Source: Costus lasius
Lineage: Eukaryota; Streptophyta; Magnoliopsida; Zingiberales; Costaceae
DNA length: 64,000 nucleotides
Reading direction: 5' to 3'
Assembly: GCA_027563935.2 (NCBI GenBank)
Contig: CM050453.2
Coordinates: forward strand, 14,030,001-14,094,000
Shown: one piece after another, positions 33,750-46,200 of the stretch
Numbering within the stretch: the stretch's first letter is position 1
Layout: the number at the start of each line of letters is the position of its first letter
Made by a program: the position numbers and the translations under genes
Notes under the pieces: model-generated
Told to the model about the DNA's origin: nothing
What the model saw: only the letters and a program-made list of their open reading frames with translations
Databases searched by the model: none

Positions 33750-33766
33750 TAATTTATTTATATATC
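33750..33766 (+). promoter_or_regulatory. Possible TATA region of the TFIIIC gene
   Basis: ATTTATTTATATATCC lies about 145 bases upstream of the start codon, in an otherwise AT-rich stretch. This is only a candidate because AT-rich words are frequent here. Confidence 0.25.
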
Positions 33767-33906
33767 CAAATAATTTTAAAACTTTTTCCACTACAACCTT
33801 TTGAATCAGCAGTTTCTGAACTAAAAAAAATTAAAAATTTCAGCTGTGCCAAATTGGCCCTTGTACTGCCTCCCGACTTTTGTTCCCGCTTGAACCCTAC
33901 CTCCCC

Positions 33907-34280
33907 ATGGATTCAATCGTCTATGCGGCGATTGAAGAAGTCTGCGTTCGAGCGGCGGCCGGCATTCCCGTCACCGAGCTATGGCCGAGTCTCCGTGGCG
34001 CTCTCTCGGCAGCCGGCCTTCCCCCAGGCGATGCTGTCCACAAGGCTATTTGGGTTCGATTTCTAAGCCAGCAAGGGATCCGGTTCGAAGCCCAAGGTTC
34101 GCTTCTCTGTGGGCAGGACCCGTCCATCCAATCGTTGGGGGAGGCCGAGCGAATTGGGGTGAGAATAGTTGCAGAGGACCACCTTAGAGATAGTTTCCTA
34201 GGGATTTACGATCTCAAGGCTTCAACTTCTGAGATTTCTCAGATACAGAGGGCTGTTCTCGAGCGGTTGGCTGCTGCTAG
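33907..34280 (+). CDS. TFIIIC subunit exon 1 (residues 1-125, last codon split)
   Basis: Start ATG sits in CCCCATGGATTC. It encodes MDSIVYAAIEEVCVRAAAGI, the usual N-terminal helix of plant TFIIIC large subunits, and the first half of the B-block domain. The donor is GCTGCTGCTAG/GTTCAC. Two bases of an Arg codon carry over to exon 2. Confidence 0.93.
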
Positions 34281-37200
34281 GTTCACATCGATTACCTCTT
34301 ACAAGCTTATTTTAACCCTTGGCTACGTTGTTATTCCTTTGCATCCTTGAATTGCAAAAGTTTTTCTTTCAGTAGGTTTGCCTTCAGTTGAATTATGCAA
34401 TTTAGTTCATTCTCTAATGTGCCTACCAGACAAATTTTTGCAAGCCTGTGTTATTTGCTTAATTAATGACATCAATGTTAATGCTTAATTCTGCTGGGCC
34501 TCGAGCCTAACCAATCAACAAGAAGATTTGAGATATTTGACTGTGGTTCTAGGAGTGGTTTGGTGTTAAAGAAATGATAATGCCTTGTAAAGTGTTGCCA
34601 AAAATATAGTGGCGAGTAATTATTGATGTCTAGAAAATTAAAGTAGATATATAAAACTCAAACTTTGTATTGGATAGTGATTTATTATTATGTCAAACAG
34701 CCAAAGTCTCTGCACAAATAAGTGATGAAACTTACTCTTAGTTATTTTGGCAGATGATGAAAGTTTTTGATTAGGCTTTCCCAACTAAAATTTCCCCTTT
34801 ATCATTATGCCCAATCAGATTAAATATTCTTAGATGATTTTAAATTCTAATTTATGGTGGAGAAAGTAGGGTTTTCAATGTTATGATCCAGAAAGATAGT
34901 AATTTGGTCACTAGTTCAGTGGAACTAAGGTTTTCTTATGTTCCCAGCACAATATAACAAGCTACATGTGCCTGTAAGTTGCAAGAGCCTTGCCAGATTT
35001 TTCTAGAATTAGTTCCATTTCACTTTTTGGCACGATATTCTAAAGTAACTGATTTACAATCACAATATGAAAAATTTTATATCTTACTATCATATACCTT
35101 TCTAATTATCATTCAACTGCACTCGAAGTTGTTCAGTAGTTGCTAGCTATTAGTGTCAGCTTCTGCTAGATCAGATGATTGACAAAAGTTATAGCTCTGG
35201 TCCATGGGATCATGCCATGTTATATTTGCTTTTAACGTTCATTCATGCTATTATTGCTTTTGTTATGTCAGCGGGTTGTTTGGTTGCGTGCATTTCTACT
35301 GCAGCAAATACACGTGGGCAAGTAGAAATGCTGCAAGGAAAAAATTTGCTGTTTGTGTGTTTACAAATAAATATGCGACTTGAAGTCATAGGTGTTTGGA
35401 TGTATGCGTGTGAAAGATTGTTTACTGAACTACAATATTAAATAAGTGCACTGCATGATAAATTAATTACAGCAGCTCAAACTAAAAATGGTTTATAAAA
35501 ATTTAAATAGCATATATTGATAACTAATTGTGTTGATGCTAGTAACTCAAGATTAGTTATCAATGTAAGGGAAAATTTCAATTTGGTCGAATGTAGTTTA
35601 CAACTCTTCATACTTTGGTTCCTAAACATTTGTTTTTCTCAATTTAGTCATTGAAGTTTACAAAGTTTCATTTTTACATTTTCTTTCTTAATTTGGTTCC
35701 TTTATTTAGTAAAGTTTTAGTTTTCTCCATTTGGTCCCTTAATTTTTATGACTAAATGGAAATATATTTCATAATCCAAATTGAGGCAACAATTGAGACT
35801 AATTGAAAATATTAATTTTATAACTAAATTGTGAAAAAAGAAAACTCTAGTTTGAACTAACAATAGTCTATCAAAATTAAAATAGTATATATATTGATAA
35901 CTTAATGTGTTGATTCTAGAAACACAAGATTATATAACAATGTAAGGGAAAAATTTCAATTTGGTCAAACATTCCTTACAACTTTGTATACTTTGGTTTC
36001 TAAACATTTGGTTTTCTCAATTTAGTCATTGAAGTTATAAAATTTCATTTTAACCTTTTCTTTCTTAATTTGGCCCCTAAATTTACAATTTCCTTATTTT
36101 GTAAAGTTATAGATTTCTTCATCTGGTCCTTAAATTTGGTCCCTGAATTTGTACGACTAAATGGAAATATGCTTCATAAACCAAATTGAGGAAACAATTG
36201 AGTCTAAATGAAAAATATTCATTTTATAACCAAATAGTGAAAAAGAAAATTTTAGATGTAAAAAAGTTAATGGCCAAATTCCTCCATAATGAAACGTCAT
36301 ATGCAATATAACAACTTAATGTGTTGTTTTTTTTTACTTTAAGTTTTATTACGAACACTGAAATTTCAGACAATTAACTTTTTATATAATGCAATAATAT
36401 AGCCGAGAGTTATATATAAATAAATAAAAAAAAATGAAAAGAAAATTTATTTTTTGGGGAAGAGGGATTATTTCTATTACATTTGCAGGCTTCGAGTACA
36501 ACTTGGGGGACAACTTCTGTTGTGTTTTGATGCTGCACATTGGGCTTCACTTGCAAGCACATTTGTTGTGATTAATACAATCGTAGACAACCAAACACTT
36601 GCAATTGACTAGTTATTCTAAACAGGATTTCGTGACAGTCTACTCCAAATGCAGATAAGCAAATGCATTGAGGGTCCAAAGTGATTGTTTACTGATCTGT
36701 TATCAGTAATTTACTCTCCCCATGTTTTCTATAGTTGGAAACTACTGCCGCTTCTAACTGCCTGAAAACTTTTGTTTTTTGCTTCCTTTTTCAGCAATTT
36801 TTCAACTGTTAACTTGAAGTAATTTTTGCTCATTAATTCTTTCACCACAAATGGCATCGTCCATGCTTGTTGTGCCTATTGGATTATATATCTTTCTCTT
36901 TTGGGGAAGGTAGAGTTTTTGCTGTCAGAGCCAGCTCCAAATCTTATCCTTCTGAATCTTTGCCTTGAATACAATGGCTTCATGTCACCTTGAAGAATAT
37001 GCTGAATCTCTACTTTCAAAATTCTATAACTGAAACCTAACAGAATGTCTTGTTTTTTCTGAATAAATTAATTTCTCTTTATGCTTATTTCTTTGATTTT
37101 TGAGCAAAATATGCTTTTTTCCAACAAGAACTTAAATATTGTACATCTTTTTGTCTTCGATATTGTAATTTTTTATGTACTCTATCTTTTGTGCATAAGA

Positions 37201-40200
37201 GAAATGGAATGTGCCAACTATGAGTTTGGATACAACATCCTCTTTGAAATATATCTCATACATCTGCAGGACCAAAGGAGTAACACAGAGTGAACTTGCC
37301 AAAGAGTTTGGCATTAAGGCCAATAGTTTTTTTTACATAGTGAGAAATCTTGAATGCCAGCAGTTGATTGTGAGACAATCAACCATCGTAAGGGCAAAAG
37401 AAACTGCAGCGGAAGGGGATAACGCTCCAAAAAATATTTCTGCTGTTTCTACCAATTTACTGCTTTTGCGCCGTTATGCAAAAAACTTAAGTCTAAATTC
37501 TCAACAGAAATTTGAGATTACAAAGGGCGATAGTTTGGAAGGCATGGGGCATAATGGTGGGAGTTCTTCAAATGTTGGTGAATCTTCTGCTGATTTTGCC
37601 AAGGGCGCTCTGTCTGTGAAGGATTATCTGCCTGCAATTAAAGCTATATGTGATAAACTGGAAGAGTCATGTGGGAAGGTCAATTATTCTTGCACATGTA
37701 TATACTGGTATTACAAACAAGGATGGTAGATTAGTTTCCATTGATTTCTGTTGTTTTTTCTTTGAAGGTTCTTGTTGTATCAGACATTAAGTCATCTCTT
37801 GGTTATAGAAAGAGTACTGGGCACAGGGCGTGGAGAAGTGTAAGCTATCATTTAAGATTAACTAGTCATTTGGCTCACCTTTTGTGTAATTATCTTTTTT
37901 TGCTCAGCAAACATGTGATGGCGTAATAATATGCATTTACAGGTATTGAATAGGCTTAAGGATGCTCATCTTGTTGAAGAATTTCAAGCAGAGGTGAATA
38001 AAAAAGTGAGTATGAAATACATAATATTAATTATTTTTTAAAAAAATTCACTTTTATATTTTTTATTTGAAGTTGTTGATTTTTTTCACTTTTTCCCTCT
38101 TATTTCACATAGGCAAATCATTTTTTTATTAATCTTAATATCTTATTGCATGACATATCTTGTCTCTTATTGTACTTATCACATCATTATTGACATTAAT
38201 AATCTGTCGATTGTACTTTTCCTTTACTTAATCTGGTTCCTTCTAAACGAGATTAAGCTAATGGGATTATGAAACTTTGTTTTTTACATATTTGTGAGGT
38301 ATATAACCCCCAATACATTTGAGATGTTATTCTGGATCTTTGTTTCAATCCCACAATGCATGTTCTGCACGCTAAAACAATAAATAAATTGATTTTATAG
38401 TCATATTTAGTCAAGTATGACTAATTGATTCTTCATTTGAAATTTTGAATTGAAGTAATAAAGAATAACATTATAATATCTTGAATTGCAAGTAGCGGTT
38501 TTCATTGAAGAACCTAACAGGCTAATACATTTGTTCATTGCTTTAGAGAAGCTCCTACCACTAGTGTTAGTTACATAGATAGGGCATCAAATGTATGTCA
38601 ATTGAATTGAATTCATGGCAATCCTCAACTTATTGTTTGCTTATTGATTTGTATGAATCAAGCAGTCTTTGAATGTCCGACAATTTCTTGTGGAATTGTA
38701 GGATATATGACAACATCAAAATTGTCATTGAGATGTTGCAACATGACCTTACCTCGACAATTGTACCCTAATATGCATTACCAATAGAGAGTTCTACAAC
38801 CTGAAACAATGTTCAATGTAGGATTAATATCCTATTATTTATTAGCTATAGAATGATGATTAAGAGACTTCAACAGAGATTATAGAGAATTTAAGAGAGA
38901 CTAAAATGATTGATATAATTTGAGAGTTTAGTGATTGAGCAAAGAAGAGGGGATGAATAGATAGTTTGTAGGTGGAAATAATAAGAAACAAAGCTAAATA
39001 ATCACAAAAACAATTAGTGACTATGTGGGCTTGATATACACTAGGGTATTAAGCTGCGAACCACAAGTGTAACAAAGTCAGGTACTAACTAAGCCTTTGC
39101 ATCGTGTACTGGTTGATATGCACGGTACATTTGAATGGTTAGTTTCAAGAGTGATCCATCCCTCAGAAGCTCGTTGAACTGGTATATGTGATATGGATTA
39201 ATTGTATTTATTCATGTTTTGTTGGTATGCTATACAGTAAAAGCCACGAAGTAACTATAGTCTTCAGCCATCAAAATTACCATATCCAGAGACAATGGAG
39301 GGAGCATGCACATATAAACTAAAGTCTCCAGCACAATGTGGGAAACCTCTAAACTCGTGGTAAGTCAATATCACATGATAAAGACTAAAGTCCCCAATAC
39401 ATGGCCTCTAAGATTTGACGAACTGGACAGGTTAAAGTTAAAGATGAGCTAGATGATACTAATGAAACGAAAGTCTAGGCACATGGCAAGTTGGGTTTGT
39501 GACATAGTGAATTTAGCCAAGTGACACAGGGTATAATCCCTACACTTTCTGAGTGATTAGAGCAAGTGATGTTATAAAGTATGTCACGGTATGCTTGAGT
39601 GATCCAAGTTGAGTGATGGAGAAGTATCACTTATACTTAAGAGATGTATTAGGAGTTTGAGTTTCAAAGTGATTCAACGACCTGAACACCAAGCAAAGCA
39701 TAGGTAGCATTTGAAGTGAGCTGAGCATAATAATAGTATATGAATATTTAGCAATGTGGCAAATGTGTTTGAGTAAACTATTTAATTGATTAAGCAAGGA
39801 CAGACGTCGAAAGACATGTGGAGAAGACATACTTCAAATGTGTGCCCCGACTAGATAGTTTCAACCAGATGAGGATTGATGATCACACAAGTGACAAAGA
39901 CTACCAAACTTTGCAGGATAGTTTGAGACACTGGTCTGGGAGAGGCATGATCTATTATAATGATTGTGAGTGAGAAGTTTTGGCGATGTTAAATTTTCTT
40001 TGTTGTTTGCCATGGTTTGGTAAATTCTTATTCATAGTATCGATCAAGAATTTTCTAGCCACTCCATTGTGTTCTCTACTTCATGTGGTTTTCTGGAGTA
40101 CTATAGTAGATATTTGAATTGGTGCATGAGTTTGAGTATGCATGTTCCTGCAGCCCCATCTTCCATTGGGCTTAGAAGCATGGTGAATTGGAGGCAAATG

Positions 40201-43200
40201 GATTGACAAGTCAATTTAGGCGAACCAGCTTGTTTTTCCTTTATGTTGTGTTTACCGAAGAGGAAAGAAACGAGAGGGAACCAGCTTGTTTTTCCTTTAT
40301 GTTGTGTTTACCGAAGAGGAAAGAAACGAGAGGGAAAGAAAAAGGAGAGAAGAAAAGAAAAGGGATGGAAGGGAAAAGAGAGATCACGTGATTGATAAAA
40401 TATTTTGTGCCTTTGGATCTTAAGCGAGCGTTGATGGCCGACAGCGATGGCAGGCAGTATGCGGCGGGCATGGATGGCGAAGCTAGAGCGAGTGGGCGCA
40501 GTGAGGCGTGAAGGAGGCGACGCAGGATGGTGAAGGCGGACGACAAGCTGTGCAGGCGAAGGAAACTCACTAGCGGACGAGGTGGATGGTGAAGGCTAGG
40601 AGGCGACGCAGAGGAGGTCGTTGAGGCAAACGGCCGACGGCAGGCGATGTGGACGGTGAAGGAAACGCATTGGCGAATGAGGCGGACAGCAGGTGACACG
40701 GATGACGAAGGAAACTCACTGGTGGACGAGGTGGATGGAGAAGGCAGGGAGGCAACACGGAGGAGGTCGTCGAGGTAGATGGCCGACGGCTGCCGATGCA
40801 GTCGGCGTAGGAAACATACTAGCAGATGAGGCGGATGGCAAAGGAAACTCACTAGCGGACGAGATGGGCGGAGAAGGCGGGGTGGCGATGCGAAGGAGGT
40901 CGTCGAGACGGACGACAGACATTGGATGGCGAAGGCGGAGCAAATGGGCACAGCGAGGCGTGAAGGAGGCGAAGCGAACGGAGAACGTGGATGGCAGGCG
41001 GCAGGCGGCGGACATGGATGGTAGGTGGTTGCGGACATTGATGGTGAAGGCGGAGCGAGTGGACGCAGCGAGACGTGAATGCATGAAGCAACGTGATTTC
41101 GTTTTCCGATTTGGGCGGAATGTGATTTGAAGAAAAAATAGCTCCATTCGTTTTCCGTTCTTTACTAGTATACTAAGGAAAACTTCCTTTTCCTTTGTTT
41201 TTCTTTCCTTTTTCTCCCTTTTCCGTTCTTGTAAACACAGTGTTAGTGAAAAATTAAGGTGCAGGTCACCATACTTGTATATATCGATGTTAAATTCTTT
41301 ATAGGTCAATTCAGTAGCAACTATTATTGTTCAAATTTACATATTTATGTTTCAATATGCATATTAATCCTTGTTTATGTTTAATTGTATTCTCCTTGGT
41401 ATATATAGATCAATGGATGCTCTAGTTTAATGTCATTTATCACTTTGTCCCGCTGCCTATGAGCCCAATACAACTGTTTCTATTTATGGCTATCACCCGA
41501 TTTTTATAATCAATTATTATCTTTGGTACTTTTTTTGTAAAGATAAGACACCCAATTTTAAAAACATCATCTCCTGATTCCTCTCATCATTTTTCCCTTC
41601 CTCCACTTCGCTTTAATTCTCCAGACAATTTTAGTTACTATGTGTTGGTTCAGTTTATTCTGATCATTGCAAAATGATGCATACAGAAGTGTTAAACTAT
41701 ATAATACTTGGATGATATTGATAAGGATCTGGAGATATGGATTGGAGTTGGACAATTCCACAAATTATCCTTTCATTCTGTGCGAGTTTAAGTTTACTAC
41801 AATTGGAAGTTGTCAATATTCCTGGCGGTTGCCTAATTATCTACGTGAGCACACTATAACTTTTTCCTAGTTTTTTCTTTTCCTTAACATTCTTGAATCC
41901 TGGAATGTGTTGCTGTTTTCTTTTTTGTTGATGAACTTGTCATACAAGGCTACACCAGATTGACATCTCAGGCATGCCCTACGTCACACAGTATGTCTTA
42001 TTCTTAAAGACATATCTCAACTGTCTCTGGATGGATAGAATATTCATATTTGTTAAATTTAACCTGCTTCACCGAATCAATATCACTTCCTGAAATTAAA
42101 AACTTAAGACATTCTTCACATGAACTTGGATTCTATTGACCTGCCCATCACTTCAACTTTAAGATAACAGCAACTCAAGAAGAAAGAGCTAAATAGTTGT
42201 CCCATATTTCCACATATATTAGGGAAGTTCGTTCCTGCAATTGCAGAAGAGTTAGGAAGAAGTATGAGTTCAGCAAAATATTTAGTAAATGGTAAAACTT
42301 AATCTCTCATTAATTATATTAAAACTTCAAAAATCGAAAAAGATATTACGAGACTCTTATAAATGCAAATTCATATGCTTTTTGTAGTATGATATGATAT
42401 TTTCTTGTTGCATTTATTCATTCCATTATAAAAATTTAATGCAACACGCTTCCTTTGAATATAATATGTTTTTCTTTTTTTAATATTGAGTGGACCATGC
42501 TTTACTTATATTTTTATATGTTTTCCTTTGTTAAAAAGTACTAAGGTCCTGTATCAAGGTATGATATCAATCTCTTTAGTTTCTTGAATGCTTCAGTTTG
42601 TATGATATCAATCTCTTTTGTATTCTTTATTTTTTTCAGGTTGTCAGTTGTTTAAGGTTGCTGAAGAAATTTGATTCTTCTGATTTCCTGCATAAAAAAG
42701 GCATGAATTCACATGATAGCTTTGGCAATGAAAATTTAACTAAAATTGGGAAAAGGGGTGATATAACTGATGAATTTGTTGAACTTCCTACGGATAATTG
42801 TATATATGATATGGTTGATGCTGAAGGAGAAAGAGGATTAACTATTCCTGAGGTACATATTGAGAAAATGCATCACGTTATTCCTTGGTTGTGTTATTTC
42901 TTTCATTGAAGTTGAAATGAGTAGTCCGTTTCCATCCAGCATCTTTGTTTGACCTGCATTCCTCTCTTTGTAATGCTGCATTTTTAATAGTTTTACATTG
43001 CTGGAGTATCAAGTTATGCTTATACCTGTTGTTTACCTGATTTACATCTCAAAAGTCTGTTGCACCAATTAATGCTAATAAACTGTTGTTTACTTGATTT
43101 ACAATGGTAAAATATGTAATACAATGGGCACGTTCAAAGAATACATGCTTAATTCAATTAAAGCGAAATAATGGAGCACAATTAAAACCTGGTTCCATTC

Positions 43201-46200
43201 ATATATATATATATATGAAGGCAATTTTACTAGAAGTTGGTGAAACAAAGAGTATATAATCAATTTATAGTGCTTCAAACGCCATTAGAAACTGTAGGAC
43301 TATTTGTATCCTCTTCTCAAGTTTCACATAATTTACGTTACGAAAGATCAAACTATTTATACTGTCTTCTTCACAGTTAAGACCAAGATGTGCACGCTGC
43401 ACACAACACCTATGTTAGTTTTTTAAAACATAGATAAGGCTTGTTATTCAGCATGCTATAGCATTCAAAATTTTGAAGTAGAGTTTAGTCTAGAACTGAA
43501 GAGCGTTAAACAAGAATTTCTGAAAATATAAATGAAGTATTGGAGATATAATATTGAGGATATACAATCAATGCTTACCTGGCATGGACACAATTTAAAC
43601 TTGGTTCCTTTCTATATATACAAGACATCCTTATTGGAAAATCAATTTGTAGTGTTTCAAGTACAATCAGAAGCTATGTGACTATATATATGTCCTTTTC
43701 TCCTTGAGGTTCACCTGTTACGCTGCTTTCTGCCTGGCAGGGAAGATTACACTGTTTATACCATCGGTTAAAGTCCTCTATGTGCACATACTCGTGTTAA
43801 TGCTTTTCTTTTAACAAAGGTGCGGGGCAATCTATGCAATTTGAATAGTACTCAAAATTTGAAGTAGAGTTTAGCCCAACATAATAGTCTAACCTAATGT
43901 TCATACGCAGAATGAGGGTGTTATTAATTTTGTATATTGGTATAATATAATTATATGTAGTATAGATATAGGCATATAGCACAGGCTGTAGCTTACTAGT
44001 CCAGGTGGGGTGGTGTTGTATGTGAGTGCATGCTTTGACTATACCAATTTGAGCCATTTTTGGTAGACCAACCAATACATGTAAGTGGTTTAAACCTTGG
44101 TTTAGCCTAAAATTTAAGAGTGAAATGGAATAAGTTTGGCCTCACTTCTACCCAGCTTTCAAGGCAGAAGCTATAAAAAGCGAGGATTTTTAGCTTCTAA
44201 CAACTTTTGCTTTTTTATCTTATTATTATGCCGTGAATTCTGTGCGAAAGTGGGGCCAAACAGGGTTTTTTATATAGGTATAACAAGGTTTTAAGTTTCG
44301 AGTGGTACCAACTTAGTGCTGACATGGACGGACGACGAGCATGCGATGGAAGAAGCAGAAGTGGACAGGCTTAGGGCGTGTGACAGAAGAAGTAGATGGT
44401 GGACCTCTCCTCCTCTTCTCCTCCATTTCTCCTCTTGCACCCACTTAGTTTCGCCTCCCAATACACCCTTCCTCCACTTCTCCTCTACCTCCTCCTAATC
44501 CTTCTCCTTCTTCCTCTTGCTTTTCCTTCTTTTCCTTCTTTTTCTTCTCCTTCTTGTGGCTTCTGCTTGGATCCTACAGCCCGCTGCTATGCTCTGATGC
44601 TTAGTTTGGTCTAGACCTCTATTGGACCTACGAACTATGAATCAAAAAATTCAGCCAGTTCGAATTGGTTTTTAAAACATTGAGGCATAATATAAATATA
44701 TAATTATTTATAATATAGATATTGGGCAAATATGTAGGTTACTCATTCAGGTGGTATTGTATGCTGGTGCATACTTGACTATTCCAGTTTGAGCCATTAT
44801 TGGTACATCAAAACAGGTTGGTGTTTTAAACCTTGGTTTAGCCTAGAATTTAGGAGTGTTGAATTACATGAAAATATAAAGTATAGGAGATATAATATCA
44901 AGAGTATGCAATCAAGCATACCTAGAAGCTTGGTCGGATGCCCTGTTATAAAAGGACCGAATATTCCTTCAAATTTTTCGACAAAACGGCTTGCCAAGTG
45001 TCAACCAACAAGTAAAAAAGTGATCATTTTGAACACAAAACACCATGCAGCATGTAGGAGCCTTTGCTAGAGTGGACTTTTTCCACTTAAAGGTTCCATG
45101 GAGCACTTTCATCGCATCTAGATACAGATTTTGTTTTAATGCACTTCAGTGGAAATTCTGTTGGAGGAAAATGATGCTTTCATATCCTGCAGAACTTGAA
45201 TTCAATGACTTGGTCTACTTGGAAATATTTACTCGTCCAATGGATCATTGGCCAAGATATCCACATCAAAGCCAAATATTTTTAGCTCAATTTTCGGCAT
45301 TTTAAATCATTTAATGTGGTGTGTTGAGATAATCACCTTACTAGTTTAGTAATTAGCACTAAAATAAAATGAACTGTGTTGCTTGAAACAAGACATTCTG
45401 AAGCTTCATGTCTAATACCACAGAATTATTGAAGCCTAGTGATGTAATCCACGGAGTAGGATTCATATGACTACAGCTTGCCTAATTTGAGAAATAAAGC
45501 TTGCAAATGTATATAGTGTAACAATTAGACGAGCTCAATGTTGAAATATCCATGCAACTGACCTTCCTTCTGTTGTTCTTACTATTTTCCATATGCTAAA
45601 ATCCTAAAAGCATGCTAATGTGAATCTATTAAACTCTTAATTACTCTGCCACTGTTTTTACAGAGTTTAGTGATAACTAATAAGTAAGATACTACAATTC
45701 TGCACTTAGCAAGCCACTGTTTACTCTATGTGGGTGACTTCCTGGGTGGACTGCAGTTAGGATTATGATTTGTTTTGAAAAAGTAAATGAGTCAAAAACG
45801 TTGTTCTTGGTGGATTTTGTTCATCAATCCCCATGCTGCTATGCTGGATCAGAAAAGGCCATTGTTGCCCTTTCTGCTGTACCTGAAATGGTCAATGGGA
45901 TGGATTAGTTTGGTTGGTATATTAAGATAGTTTTGGTTGGTTACATGGGAATGGAGTTGCTGAAACAAACATCTTTTAGTGACCATTGGTTAAATTTCAC
46001 TATCAATGGGAGGTTTCTGTTGTATAATAGATTTGCTTGTTTCATTGTTTTATAACCCTTCAAATCAAAGGTGGCAAAATAATTGAACCAAGGTTTTAGA
46101 TACTTTTATGATATGGGTTTTGTGGTTCAAATTATTGAACAAAGTAGTGAAAACTCAATTTATACAAGTTAATTCTATGTTGTATTGTATGTTATAGTGG

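Noticed and set aside
34281..34350. Continuation of the exon 1 frame to a stop at 34348-34350
   Set aside because: The conserved B-block sequence resumes exactly at 37270 when the GT at 34281 is used, so the extension is intron read-through.
40241..41038. 265-codon Ser/Pro-rich open frame on the minus strand in intron 4
   Set aside because: It is generated by the GC-rich tandem repeats of the MITE-like element. Both strands are open and no domain is recognisable.
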